64,000 nucleotides of DNA from Nonomuraea montanisoli (GTDB lineage: Bacteria > Actinomycetota > Actinomycetes > Streptosporangiales > Streptosporangiaceae). The notes beneath the pieces are model-generated. The model made no database searches and was not told the origin of the DNA. It saw only the letters and a program-made list of their open reading frames with translations. Positions 25,406 through 33,965 of this stretch are shown in pieces. Location: the NCBI RefSeq assembly GCF_013363975.1, contig NZ_JABWGN010000012.1, positions 242,918 to 306,917 of the forward strand. Direction: 5' to 3'. The stretch's first letter is position 1. Each line of letters begins with the position of its first letter. The translations under genes were made by a program, and so were the position numbers.

Positions 25406-28108
25406 ATGATGCTGGTGGGGCGGGAGCGGGAACAGGCGGAGATCGCGGCGCTCGTCGCGCGGGCCGCGGCCGGCCGCAGCGGCAGCCTGATCCTGCGCGG
25501 CGAGCCCGGCATCGGCAAGTCCGCGCTCCTCGAGCACGCCGCCCGCTCGGCGCGGGACGTGCGGCCGCTGCGCGGCACCGGCATCGAGACCGAGGCCGAG
25601 CTGCCGTTCGCGGCGCTCCACCTGCTGCTGCGCCCGGCCCTCGACCGGATCGGCCGGCTTCCGGCGCCGCAGGCCAGGGCGCTGGAGGGCGCCTTCGGCC
25701 TCGCCGCCGCGCCCGAGGACCGCTTCCTCATCGGCCTGGCCGCCCTGTCGCTGCTCACCGAGCTGGCCGAGGACGGCCCGCTGCTCTGCCTCATCGACGA
25801 CGCCCAGTGGATGGACCGGCCGTCGGCCGAGGCGCTGCTGTTCGCGGCCCGGCGGCTGCACTCGGAGGGGATCGCGCTGCTGTTCGCGGCCCGGGAGGCC
25901 TTCCCCGCGCACGGGCTCCCGGAGCTGCGGCTCGAAGGTCTCGACCGGCAGGCCGCCGGCGATCTGCTGCGCGAGCGCACGCCCGGCCTGGGCCCCGCCG
26001 TACGCGACAGGATCCTCGCCGCGAGCGGCGGCAACCCGCTCGCCCTCATCGAGCTGCCCCGGATGTCGGATGCGTCGCAGCACACGCAGGAAGGGCTGCC
26101 GCTGCCGCGCCGGATCCAGGAGGCCTACGAGGCGCGGATCGCCGTCCTGCCTCCCGGCACCCAGACGATGCTGCTGGTCGCCGCCCTGGACGACGCCGGG
26201 GACCTCGACGTCGTCCTGCGCGCGGCCGGGACGCTGGAGCTCGACGCCGCCGCCCTGGGCCCGGCCGAGCGCGCCGGTTTCGTCTCCGCCGCCGGCGGGC
26301 GCCTGACCTTCGGCCACCCGCTGATGCGTACGGCGGCGGCGCGGCGGGCGGCCTACGACGAGCGCCTGGCCGCGCACCGCGCCCTGGCCGCGGCGCTCGA
26401 CGACGAGCAGGACGCCGACCGCCGCGCCTGGCACCTGGCCGCCGCCGTGACCGGCCGCGACGAGCCGATCGCCGCCGCGCTCGAACAGGCGGCGGGCCGG
26501 GCCCGCGAACGCGCCGGCCACGCCGCCGCCGCCGCGGCCCTGGAGCGGGCGGCCCGGCTCACCCCCGGCCTGGCCGAACGCGCCCGCCGGCTGGCCCTGG
26601 CGGCCGAGGCCGCCGCCGACGCCGGCGACCTGGAGCACGCCCAGGTCCTGGCCGAGCAGGCGCGGCGGATCGGCGACGACCCGCTGACCGCCGCCCGGCT
26701 GGCGGGGCTGCGCGGCCGGATCGCGTTCGACCGCGGCGCGGTCCACGACGCCCACCGGATCCTGCTGGACGGCGCCGCCTCCATCGCGGAGCTGGACCAC
26801 AAAGGCGCGGCGCTCCTCCTGCTCGACGCGGTGCGCAACGCCTGGTACCTCAGCGATCCGGCGGCCGTCGCCGAGTCCGCGGCCCGGCTGGCGGCGCTGC
26901 CGCTGACGCCGCAGGACGGGCTCGACGGGTTCGTGGGGGCGGCCCGCGCGATGGCCGACTTCCTGGCCGGCGACCTGGACCGGGCGCTGCCGCCGTTCCG
27001 CGAGCTCATCGCCGTGGCCGCGGCCATCCCCTCCGGCCTGGCCGCCCTGCGGATCAGCATCTGCTCGCTGGCCGGGATCTCGGGCGACTTCGACAACGGG
27101 CTGGCCATCGCCCACTCGGTGATCGAGGAGTGCCGCGCCGGCGGCGTCATCGGGCTGCTGCCGCTCGGCCAGGCGGTGCTGGCGATCCATCAGATGTACC
27201 TCGGGCGTTTCCGCGACGCCGTCACGACCGCGACCGAGGGCCGCCGCCTGGCCGGCGACATCGGCCAGACGCACCGCATCGCGCACTTCGAGAGCGTCAT
27301 GGCCATGGTGGCCGCCGTCGAGGGCCGCGAACAGGACTGCCGTGAGCTGGCCGAGCGTACGATCGCGCACGTCAGCACCCATCCGGTGGCGACGATCGTC
27401 GGCTGGGCCGAGTGGGCGCTCGGGCTGCTGGATCTCGGGCAGGGCCGCTTCGAGCTCGCGCTGGAACGCTTCGAGGCCGCCGCCCGCGGGCCGCTGCGGC
27501 ACCAGATCATGCCCTTCTACTTCGCTCCCGACCAGATCGAGGCCGCCGTACGGCTGGGCCTGCCCGACCGCGCCGCGCAGCCGCTGGCCCGCTTCGCGTC
27601 CTGGGCGACGGCGGCCGGCCATCCGTGGGCGCGGGCCGTCCTGCACCGCTGCCGCGCCCTGCTGGCCCCCGACGACGAAGCCGAAGGGCACTGGGAGCGG
27701 GCCGCGCGAGCGCACGCCGAGGCGAACCGGCCGTTCGAACGGGCCCGCACCGACCTGCTCCACGGCGAGTGGCTGCGCCGCGCCCGCCGCAAGAGCGAGT
27801 CGCGGACCCGGCTGCGCGCGGCGCTGGAGACCTTCGAACGCGCCGGCGCCAACCCGTGGGCCGAGCGGGCGCGCGCCGAGCTGCGCGCGGCGGGTGAGAC
27901 GGTGACGCGCGGCGCCCCGGACCTGGCCGCCTCGCTCTCACCGCAGGAGCTGCAGGTGGTACGCCTGGCCGCCACGGGGATCACCAACCGGGAGATCGCC
28001 GCCCAGCTGTTCCTCAGCCCCAAGACCGTCAGCCACCACCTCTATCGCGCCTTCCCCAAGCTCGGCGTCACCACCCGCACCGAACTCGCCCACCTCGACC
28101 TGGGCTGA
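25406..28108 (+). CDS. Large LuxR-type regulator with AAA ATPase domain (LAL/MalT-like)
   Basis: A 900-residue protein from ATG 25406 or 25409. Walker A is RGEPGIGKSALLEHA near residue 40 and Walker B is LLCLIDDAQWMD near residue 130. The middle 500 residues are alanine-rich helical repeats of the TPR kind. The C-terminal LuxR helix-turn-helix is LSPQELQVVRLAATGITNREIAAQLFLSPKT, ending in LDLG. LAL regulators are ATP-dependent activators, often of secondary metabolism. The target is unknown. It is divergent from the small membrane operon (25243 to 23781), which is a candidate target. The upstream open frame from 25256 is not protein-like. Confidence 0.9.
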   Translation: MMLVGREREQAEIAALVARAAAGRSGSLILRGEPGIGKSALLEHAARSARDVRPLRGTGIETEAELPFAALHLLLRPALDRIGRLPAPQARALEGAFGLAAAPEDRFLIGLAALSLLTELAEDGPLLCLIDDAQWMDRPSAEALLFAARRLHSEGIALLFAAREAFPAHGLPELRLEGLDRQAAGDLLRERTPGLGPAVRDRILAASGGNPLALIELPRMSDASQHTQEGLPLPRRIQEAYEARIAVLPPGTQTMLLVAALDDAGDLDVVLRAAGTLELDAAALGPAERAGFVSAAGGRLTFGHPLMRTAAARRAAYDERLAAHRALAAALDDEQDADRRAWHLAAAVTGRDEPIAAALEQAAGRARERAGHAAAAAALERAARLTPGLAERARRLALAAEAAADAGDLEHAQVLAEQARRIGDDPLTAARLAGLRGRIAFDRGAVHDAHRILLDGAASIAELDHKGAALLLLDAVRNAWYLSDPAAVAESAARLAALPLTPQDGLDGFVGAARAMADFLAGDLDRALPPFRELIAVAAAIPSGLAALRISICSLAGISGDFDNGLAIAHSVIEECRAGGVIGLLPLGQAVLAIHQMYLGRFRDAVTTATEGRRLAGDIGQTHRIAHFESVMAMVAAVEGREQDCRELAERTIAHVSTHPVATIVGWAEWALGLLDLGQGRFELALERFEAAARGPLRHQIMPFYFAPDQIEAAVRLGLPDRAAQPLARFASWATAAGHPWARAVLHRCRALLAPDDEAEGHWERAARAHAEANRPFERARTDLLHGEWLRRARRKSESRTRLRAALETFERAGANPWAERARAELRAAGETVTRGAPDLAASLSPQELQVVRLAATGITNREIAAQLFLSPKTVSHHLYRAFPKLGVTTRTELAHLDLG

Positions 28109-28217
28109 CGCGCCGTCCTCCGCCGCGACGTGCCACCTCAGGCACCGCGCACCCGCGCTGGACGTGAGCGGGACCCGTTGTGATACCTTCGGCGGCGCCG
28201 TGCAACCGCATCGAACC

Positions 28218-28287
28218 GGAGGAGGTGAGACCGATCAACGCTGTGACAGGTCGGGGCTCCCTCCCACGCATGGCCTAGGGAGCGCCC
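28218..28287 (+). promoter_or_regulatory. Leader with perfect anti-SD complement, short ORF and hairpin
   Basis: About 100 bases before the hydrolase start lies AGGAGGTGA (28220-28228), fully complementary to the 16S rRNA tail. One frame reads INAVTGRGSLPRMA and stops at TAG 28276. Possible starts are GTG 28225, which overlaps the SD, ATC 28234 or GTG 28243. The end of this ORF lies in a hairpin formed by GGGCTCCCT (28254-28262) and AGGGAGCGCCC (28277-28287). A TTGTGATACCT promoter-like element is near 28179. This resembles an attenuator leader; its signal is unknown. Confidence 0.5.
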
Positions 28288-28319
28288 GCGCAAGGCATCC
28301 CGAAAGGCTTGAAACGCGC

Positions 28320-29036
28320 ATGCGCTTCACCACCCTGACGTCGACCGACGGCGTCACCGAACGATCCTTCACCCTCGGCGAGATCCCCGGCGTGCTGTGG
28401 ACGCCGGACGACGCCGAACCCCGCGCCCTGGTCCTGCTCGGACACGGCGGCGGACAGCACAAGCAGGCCCCCGGCGTGGTGGCCCGTGCCGTCCGGCTGG
28501 CGGCCGAGTGCGGGTTCGCGGCGGCCGCCATCGACGCCCCCGCCCACGGCGGCCGCCCCAGGAGCGCCGAACACGACCGGATCATCACCGAGATGCGGGC
28601 CCGCATGGCCGGCGCGGGCGACCCGATCCCGCTGCTGGCCGAGCTCCACACGCTGCTGGCCGCCCAGACCGTCCCGGAATGGCGCTCGGTCCTGGACGCG
28701 CTCGGCGATCTCGGCCCGGTGGGGTACTGGGGCGTGTCGCTGGGCTGCGCTCTCGGCATCCCGCTGGTCGCCGCCGAGCCACGCATCCGCGCGGCCGTGC
28801 TGGGGCTGAGCGGGACGTCGCTGGCTTCGGCCGAGGCCGCCTCCCGGGTCACCGTACCCGTGCGGTTCCTGATGCAGTGGGACGACGAGCGGGTTCCGCG
28901 CGAGGACGCCCTCGCCCTGTTCGACGCCCTGGCCTCGGGCGAGAAGACGCTGCACGCCAACCCCGGCAAGCACGAGGACGTGCCGGCCTTCGAGGCCGAC
29001 GACGCGGTGCGCTTCCTCGCCCGCCGGCTGGGCTGA
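28320..29036 (+). CDS. Alpha/beta hydrolase (dienelactone-hydrolase-like)
   Basis: A 238-residue protein from ATG 28320. The oxyanion strand is LVLLGHGGGQHKQAP, the nucleophile elbow is YWGVSLGCALGIPL (G-V-S-L-G), the acid is in MQWDDERVP and the late histidine in NPGKHEDVPAFE. It matches a family of actinobacterial hydrolases near dienelactone hydrolase; the substrate is unknown. Its own ribosome site is weak (GAAAGG about 12 bases upstream), in contrast with the perfect one in the leader at 28220. That suggests translation control by the leader. Confidence 0.82.
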   Translation: MRFTTLTSTDGVTERSFTLGEIPGVLWTPDDAEPRALVLLGHGGGQHKQAPGVVARAVRLAAECGFAAAAIDAPAHGGRPRSAEHDRIITEMRARMAGAGDPIPLLAELHTLLAAQTVPEWRSVLDALGDLGPVGYWGVSLGCALGIPLVAAEPRIRAAVLGLSGTSLASAEAASRVTVPVRFLMQWDDERVPREDALALFDALASGEKTLHANPGKHEDVPAFEADDAVRFLARRLG

Positions 29037-29112
29037 CCCCGTCGCCTGCCGTGCGTGACGCGCCGGCCGGGACCCGTTCCCGACCGGCGCGTCCGCCCCG
29101 CCCCCGCGGGTG

Positions 29113-29841
29113 TCAGCCGTCCAGCAGGCCCGCGGGGACGACGCTCTCGTGCCGATCCCGCCTGCTGTGCATGTCCCACAGGATGTCGGCCAGCTCGGCG
29201 GGGTCGGCGGCGGCCATGTCGGGCACGGGTTCGCCCTGGGCGCGGCGACGCTCGTAGTCGGCCTCGAAGGGGGTGCCGACGATGCGGGCGCCGATGTAGA
29301 GCGCGCCGACGTGGACGCCCCTGCCGGCGACCTCGGCCGCCAGCGACTGGAGGTAGTTGCGCTGCGCGGCCAGGACCGTGGGCCAGCCGCTCATGTTCGG
29401 CCGGCCCCGTACGGCGGCGGCCCCCTGGGCGCTGAGGATGGCGCCGTCTCCCCGCTCGACCATGGCGGGCAGGAACTCCCGGACCAGGGCCAGGAGCGTG
29501 TCCATCGTGATCGGCAGGCGTTCCCGGAGCAGCTCGGGGGTGAGGTCCACGGCGGGCACGAACATCGGGCCCGCGGGCACCGGGCCGTAGTAGAAGGCCG
29601 TGGGGTCGCCGACGCTCGCGCGGATCCGCTCGGCGAGCGCCGGGACGTCGCCGGTCCGGGCGAGGTCGGCGGTGACCACGTGCGCGGTGACGCCGCCGGC
29701 CGCCAGCTCCCGGGCGAGCGCGTCCAAAGGCTCCTGGCGGCGGGCGACCAGGACGACCTCGTACCCCTCCCTGCCGTATCGGCGGGCGACGGCCTGGCCG
29801 ACTCCGGGACCGGTTCCGAACACTGCGATGGATTTCGTCAT
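29113..29841 (-). CDS. SDR-family oxidoreductase lacking the usual YxxxK
   Basis: A 242-residue protein with an N-terminal cofactor motif (VFGTGPGVGQAVARRYG) and the overall SDR length. The catalytic serine region is LSAQGAAAVRGRPN, but where Y-x3-K should follow the sequence reads MSGWPTVLAAQRNYL. It may therefore bind NAD(P) without standard SDR catalysis, or use another residue. It is divergent from the AraC regulator at 29924, which probably controls it. The middle carries a FYYGPVPAG stretch seen in related actinobacterial proteins. Confidence 0.8.
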   Translation of the reverse strand: MTKSIAVFGTGPGVGQAVARRYGREGYEVVLVARRQEPLDALARELAAGGVTAHVVTADLARTGDVPALAERIRASVGDPTAFYYGPVPAGPMFVPAVDLTPELLRERLPITMDTLLALVREFLPAMVERGDGAILSAQGAAAVRGRPNMSGWPTVLAAQRNYLQSLAAEVAGRGVHVGALYIGARIVGTPFEADYERRRAQGEPVPDMAAADPAELADILWDMHSRRDRHESVVPAGLLDG

Positions 29842-29923
29842 GCCGCCCAGCCAACCCCACCGGCCCTCAGACGATCCATGGGAGAAAGTCTGAAATACCT
29901 TTGTGGTCGTCTACGCTGATCGG

Positions 29924-31060
29924 GTGGACGTGCTCACAGACCTCCTGCATCGGGCTCGCGCGCAGAACGCCCTGGTCAGGCGGCTGATCCGGCGGCCGCC
30001 GTGGGGCATGGCCTACGCCGACGCGCCGCCGCTCACGGTCGCGGCCACGCTCGGCGGCCATGCCTGGATCCGGGTCGCGGGCGGCGTTCCGACGCGCCTG
30101 GCCGCGGGTGACATCGCCCTCGTCACCGCCCCCGGGGGGTACACGATCGCCGACGATGCGGCGACCGCGCCGGAGTTCGTGATCCGGGACGGGCGCAAGT
30201 ACCTCCCGACGGGCGCACCGGCGCCGGCCCACCCGATGCCGGCGCCCCGCACGTACGGCGCCGACATGTCGCAGGCCGACGCAGCGGAGGCCGGCGCAGC
30301 GGAGGCCGGCGCAGCGGGGGGCGACGCGGCGGGGGCCGGCAGGTCCGGGGCGGGCCTGCCGGGGGTCACCGTCATGCTCCGCGGCGCGTACGAGCTGCGC
30401 GGCGACGTGGCCGCCCGCCTGCTGGAGCTGCTTCCGCCGCTGGCGGTCGTCCCCGCCGGTCCGCGTACCCGTACCGCGCTCGAACTGCTGTCCGCCGAGG
30501 CCGCCCGCGACGAGCCGGGCCAGGACGCGGTCCTCGCCCGGCTCCTGGACCTGGTCCTCGTGATCGCGCTGCGGGCCTGGTGCACCAGGCCGGAGGCGAC
30601 GCCGCCCGCCTGGTACCGGGCGCTGGGCGACCCGTCGATCGGCGAGGCGCTGCGGCTGCTGCACGACGATCCCGCCCACCGCTGGACGGTCGCCTCACTG
30701 GCCGCCGAGGTCGGCATGTCCCGCGCCGCCTTCGCCCGGCGCTTCACCGCCCTGGTCGGCCGGCCGCCGCTGGGCTATCTCACTGACTGGCGCATGACCC
30801 TGGCCGCCGACCTGCTCCGCGACACCCGCCACAGCGTCGCCACCGTGGCCCGCCGGGTCGGCTACCAGGATCCGTTCGCCTTCAGCGTGGCCTTCAGGCG
30901 CGCCCGCGGACGCACGCCCTCGGCCTGGCGCGTCCCCGCCTCCGAAGCCTCAACGCTCGCGATCAATCCGCCCGCGGGCGCGGCGCCGGCCGGCAGTCGA
31001 GAGGCCGGCAGTCGAGAGGCCGGCAGTCGAGATAGGCGTCCAGGGCGGCCGCGCCCGTGA
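29924..31060 (+). CDS. AraC-family regulator with cupin-like sensor domain
   Basis: About 378 residues from GTG 29924 (VDVLTDLLHRARAQ), which fits the family's start better than the ORF start at 29903. The N-terminal 200 residues are the cupin-like AraC-binding domain (LAAGDIALVTAPGGYTI and CTRPEATPPAWYRAL). The paired helix-turn-helix spans about 250-345 (WTVASLAAEVGMSRAAFARRF, then FAFSVAFRRARGRTPSAWR). A repeat-rich insert lies at 30281-30325 and a second at the tail. Its last 98 bases overlap the MerR gene on the other strand. The divergent SDR is the likely target. Confidence 0.87.
   Translation: MDVLTDLLHRARAQNALVRRLIRRPPWGMAYADAPPLTVAATLGGHAWIRVAGGVPTRLAAGDIALVTAPGGYTIADDAATAPEFVIRDGRKYLPTGAPAPAHPMPAPRTYGADMSQADAAEAGAAEAGAAGGDAAGAGRSGAGLPGVTVMLRGAYELRGDVAARLLELLPPLAVVPAGPRTRTALELLSAEAARDEPGQDAVLARLLDLVLVIALRAWCTRPEATPPAWYRALGDPSIGEALRLLHDDPAHRWTVASLAAEVGMSRAAFARRFTALVGRPPLGYLTDWRMTLAADLLRDTRHSVATVARRVGYQDPFAFSVAFRRARGRTPSAWRVPASEASTLAINPPAGAAPAGSREAGSREAGSRDRRPGRPRP
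30281..30325. repeat. Three 15-bp units inside the AraC gene
   Basis: Units start at 30281, 30296 and 30311. The first two are identical (GCAGCGGAGGCCGGC) and the third has diverged. They encode an Ala/Glu/Gly linker inside the sensor half of the regulator. Confidence 0.8.
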
Positions 31061-31706
31061 GCATGGCGCGGCCCCTGGCCGAGAGCCGCTCGCCCCACTC
31101 GCGCAGCGTCGACTCCAGCGGCGCCACCCCGCCGGCCGCGCGGACCTGGCCGATCAGCGGAGCGATCTGCTCCAGCAGGTAGCCGCCGCGCCTGAGCTGG
31201 TGGGCCAGCCGGACGTCGCGGACGTCGGCCGCGCCGTAGACCCGGTAGCCCGTCTGCGGATCGCGGCGCGGCCGGACCAGCCCGGCGCGCTCCCACTTGC
31301 GCAGCGTGGCCGGGCGGATGCCGAGCCTGCGGGCCAGGGGGCCGATGAAGGTGTCGCCGCGTTCCTGCGGCACGGGCGCGTGCTCGCCCAGGGAGTCGCG
31401 CAGCGCGGCCTCGACGGCCTGCAGGGTGCGGCGGTCGTCGAGGAGCTGGGCGTGGCTGGCGTCGATGAGCCGCAGCGCGTCGTCGGTGGCGCCCCGGTTG
31501 ACCGCCTGCATGATCGACGTCGCCGTCTGGTGGCCGTGCCCGGCCACCAGGGCGAGGAACGCGCGCAGGGCCTGCGCGTGCAGCGGGGTGTAGGTGCGGT
31601 AGCCGTGGACGGTGCGTTCGGCGGCCGGCAGGATGCCGGCGTCCTCGTAGTTCCTGACCGCCTGGGTGGACAGGCCGTGCTCGCGCGCCAGGTCCACCGG
31701 TCTCAT
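30963..31706 (-). CDS. TioE-like regulator with two MerR helix-turn-helix domains
   Basis: A 247-residue protein. The first MerR domain is at residues 1-70 (MRPVDLAREHGLSTQAVRNYEDAGILP, HGYRTYT). A second lies at about 120-185 (GPLARRLGIRPATLRKWERAGLVRP, GYRVYGAADVRDVRLAHQLRRGG). This double arrangement is that of the TioE family. The C-terminus ends with three LDCRP-type repeats that share DNA with the end of the convergent AraC gene. The SDR at 31789 lies upstream in the same direction. The ligand is unknown. Confidence 0.87.
   Translation of the reverse strand: MRPVDLAREHGLSTQAVRNYEDAGILPAAERTVHGYRTYTPLHAQALRAFLALVAGHGHQTATSIMQAVNRGATDDALRLIDASHAQLLDDRRTLQAVEAALRDSLGEHAPVPQERGDTFIGPLARRLGIRPATLRKWERAGLVRPRRDPQTGYRVYGAADVRDVRLAHQLRRGGYLLEQIAPLIGQVRAAGGVAPLESTLREWGERLSARGRAMLTGAAALDAYLDCRPLDCRPLDCRPAPRPRAD
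30989..31033. repeat. Three 15-bp units shared by two convergent genes
   Basis: Units at 30989, 31004 and 31019 read GCCGGCAGTCGAGAG, with one change in the last. On the plus strand they encode AGSRE in the tail of the AraC regulator; on the minus strand they encode repeats built on LDCRP in the tail of the MerR regulator. Both frames tolerate the repeat, so any change in copy number alters both proteins. Confidence 0.85.
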
Positions 31707-31788
31707 GGTGAGGCTCCCACCGGGCGGAAGAGGAGGTTCACCGGCCGAAGTCTACGCCGCCGTCCCCCGCGACCCCCACTGTGCGGAG

Positions 31789-32580
31789 TCAGGCGACGCC
31801 GAGGGCCTCGGCGGCGTCGTCCCACAGCCGGCGCGCGAGGGCGGTGTCGAGGGCCGGCGGCCGCAACGGGACCTGCTTCGACTCCTCGAAGTACCGGCCC
31901 GTCCCCTGCGCCGCCAGCAGGTCCGCCACGGGCGGGGCCGCGTGCTCGGCGGGCTTCCACGTCCGCTTGACCAGCTTCAGGACCAGCCCGAGGGCCCCGC
32001 CGCGGTCGCCGAGCCCGGTGCGCAGCACCCCGGGGTGCACCGCGTCGATCGTCACCCCGGCGGCCCGCCACCGCTCGGCGAACAGCGGGAGCATCAGCAG
32101 GTTGGCCAGCTTGGTGGCGGCGTAGGTCTTCATGGGGTGGAAGTCCTCGCCCGTCGGGGTCCGCGCGGGGTCGACCTTTCCCGTCACGTACAGGCCCGCG
32201 CTGATCTGCACGACCCGGCGCAGCCGGTCCTCCAGCAGGTGGTTGAGCTGGAACGGCGCGAGATGGTTGGTGAAGAACGCCTGCTCGAAGCCGTCCTCGT
32301 TGAGCACGCGGCGGCTGGGCCACAGCGCCGCGTTGTGGACGAGCACGTCGATGCCGGGGACCGCCGCGGCGATCTCCTCGGCGGCGTGCCGCGTCGTGCG
32401 GACGCACGCCAGGTCCGCGACGACGAGCCGCGCCCCGATCTCGCGCGCCGCGGCCGTGCCCTCCTCGGCTCGCCGGGCCACGATCGTCACCCGATGCCCC
32501 CGCCGGACGGCCTCCGCCGCCACCGCCCGCCCGATGCCGCGGTTCCCGCCCGTCACGACCACGCTCAGCGACTCGCTCAT
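31789..32580 (-). CDS. Short-chain dehydrogenase/reductase
   Basis: A 263-residue SDR with TGGNRGIGRAVAAEA at the N-terminus, VHNAALW, the catalytic serine in VQISAG and the catalytic YAATK near residue 163. The HPGVLRTGLGDRGG segment is typical of the retinol-dehydrogenase/WW-oxidoreductase-like subgroup. The start is 91 bases from the divergent FAD monooxygenase, with a 20-bp-arm palindrome between. Coregulation by the TetR protein at 33966 is likely. The substrate is unknown. Confidence 0.87.
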   Translation of the reverse strand: MSESLSVVVTGGNRGIGRAVAAEAVRRGHRVTIVARRAEEGTAAAREIGARLVVADLACVRTTRHAAEEIAAAVPGIDVLVHNAALWPSRRVLNEDGFEQAFFTNHLAPFQLNHLLEDRLRRVVQISAGLYVTGKVDPARTPTGEDFHPMKTYAATKLANLLMLPLFAERWRAAGVTIDAVHPGVLRTGLGDRGGALGLVLKLVKRTWKPAEHAAPPVADLLAAQGTGRYFEESKQVPLRPPALDTALARRLWDDAAEALGVA

Positions 32581-32589
32581 GCCCGGAGT

Positions 32590-32639
32590 CTAACCGACGA
32601 ACTGACCAACAGAACTGTTTTGGTCAGTTCGTCGGTTAG
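32590..32639. promoter_or_regulatory. Perfect inverted repeat with 20-bp arms between divergent genes
   Basis: CTAACCGACGAACTGACCAA (32590-32609) and its exact reverse complement (32620-32639) flank a 10-base centre. The element lies ten bases from the SDR start and 33 bases from the monooxygenase start, so it overlaps both promoters. Its size suits binding of two TetR dimers; the TetR gene at 33966 is the best candidate. A transcript across it could also fold into a strong hairpin. Confidence 0.75.
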
Positions 32640-32671
32640 GGTGGCGGCTGACCTCACGGAAAGGGAACGCC

Positions 32672-33883
32672 ATGACGGACACGGCCCGGCAGGGACGCGC
32701 GCTGGTGGTCGGACTGGGCATCGCGGGCATCGCCACCGCGCTGCGGCTGCGGCAGATCGGCTGGGAGCCGCTGCTGGTGGAACGGGCCGCCGCCCGCCGC
32801 TCGGGCGGGTACTTCATCATGCTGTTCGGCACCGGCCTCGCCTCCGCCGACCGGCTGGGCGTGCTGGAGGCGATCGGCGACCGCACCCCGCGGCGCCCGC
32901 CGTTCGAGGTGAACCGGGCCGGCCGCCGAAGCGTCGGCATGAGCCTGGCCGCCCTGCCCGGCAAACCCCGGGTGGTGCTGCGCGGCGACATCGAACGGGC
33001 GCTGTTCGCCGCGCTGCCGGACGATGTGGAGATCCGCTACTCCACCGTCCCGACCCGCATCACCCAGGACGACTCCGCCGCGCGGGTCACCCTGCGCGAC
33101 ACCGCCTCCGGCGCCACCGTCACCGAGCGCTTCGACCTCGTGGTGGGCGCCGACGGCATGCGCTCGACCGTACGCAGGCTGGCCTTCGGCCCCGAGGACC
33201 ACCTGCGTCCGCTGAACTACATGATCGGCGCCACCGTCCTCGACGAGCCGATCGAAGGTCTCGGCCAGGACCAGGGCCTGACCCTGGCCGAGCCCGGCCG
33301 CTCGGCGTGGGTCTTCCCCTTCGCCGACCATGCGCCGGGCCTGCTGTTCTCCTACCGCACCGGCGACGTCGACGCCGAGTTCACCCGCCCGCCCGCCGAC
33401 TCCATCCGCGCCGCCTTCGGCCCGCAGCCCACCGGGCCGCTCCTGGAGAACCTGCTCACGGCGTTCGAGCGGGCCCCGGACTTCCTGTTCGACTCGGTGA
33501 ACCAGGTGCGGATGCCGCGCTGGCACCACGGCCGGGTGGTCCTGGTCGGCGACGCCGCCTGGTGCGTCACCCTGTACGCGGGCATGGGCGCCTCCAGCGG
33601 CATCGCCGGAGGCGAGCTGCTGGGCACCATGCTGCGGCGCCACCCCGGCGACCTGCCCGCCGCGCTGGCCGCGTGGGAGGACCGGATGCGGCCCTTCATC
33701 CAGACCGAGCAGGACAACGCGCTGATCATGCGCAAGATCTTCACGCCCCACGACCGCAAGGAACGGATCACGCGCGCCGCGATGCTGCGCCTGCTGAACG
33801 TGCCGCTCATCCGCCAGGCCATGGGCAAGATAATGAGAGGCCCCGACTTCGCGAACAAGGAGTTCGACGTCGCCGCCGTGTGA
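32672..33883 (+). CDS. FAD-dependent aromatic monooxygenase
   Basis: A 403-residue group A flavoprotein monooxygenase. The dinucleotide motif is VVGLGIAGIATALRLRQIG, the DG motif is DLVVGADGMRSTVR and the second FAD motif is RVVLVGDAAWCVTLYAGMG. The common GDAAH is changed to GDAAW. It hydroxylates an aromatic or polyketide-like substrate with NAD(P)H and oxygen. It is divergent from the SDR and followed by a TetR gene, forming a three-gene regulated module. No other pathway genes are nearby, so the role may be detoxification. Confidence 0.87.
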   Translation: MTDTARQGRALVVGLGIAGIATALRLRQIGWEPLLVERAAARRSGGYFIMLFGTGLASADRLGVLEAIGDRTPRRPPFEVNRAGRRSVGMSLAALPGKPRVVLRGDIERALFAALPDDVEIRYSTVPTRITQDDSAARVTLRDTASGATVTERFDLVVGADGMRSTVRRLAFGPEDHLRPLNYMIGATVLDEPIEGLGQDQGLTLAEPGRSAWVFPFADHAPGLLFSYRTGDVDAEFTRPPADSIRAAFGPQPTGPLLENLLTAFERAPDFLFDSVNQVRMPRWHHGRVVLVGDAAWCVTLYAGMGASSGIAGGELLGTMLRRHPGDLPAALAAWEDRMRPFIQTEQDNALIMRKIFTPHDRKERITRAAMLRLLNVPLIRQAMGKIMRGPDFANKEFDVAAV

Positions 33884-33965
33884 CCCGCTCGCGCGGCCAC
33901 GACAGCACAGCGCCCGACCCGTCGCGCGCCACGGACCACAGCCACGCAACAAGAGGACGACCCCG

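Noticed and set aside
25244..27763. An open minus-strand frame of about 840 codons opposite the LuxR regulator
   Set aside because: It mirrors the codon positions of the LuxR gene and shows no domain. Only its last 33 codons (25142-25243) have their own ribosome site and composition.
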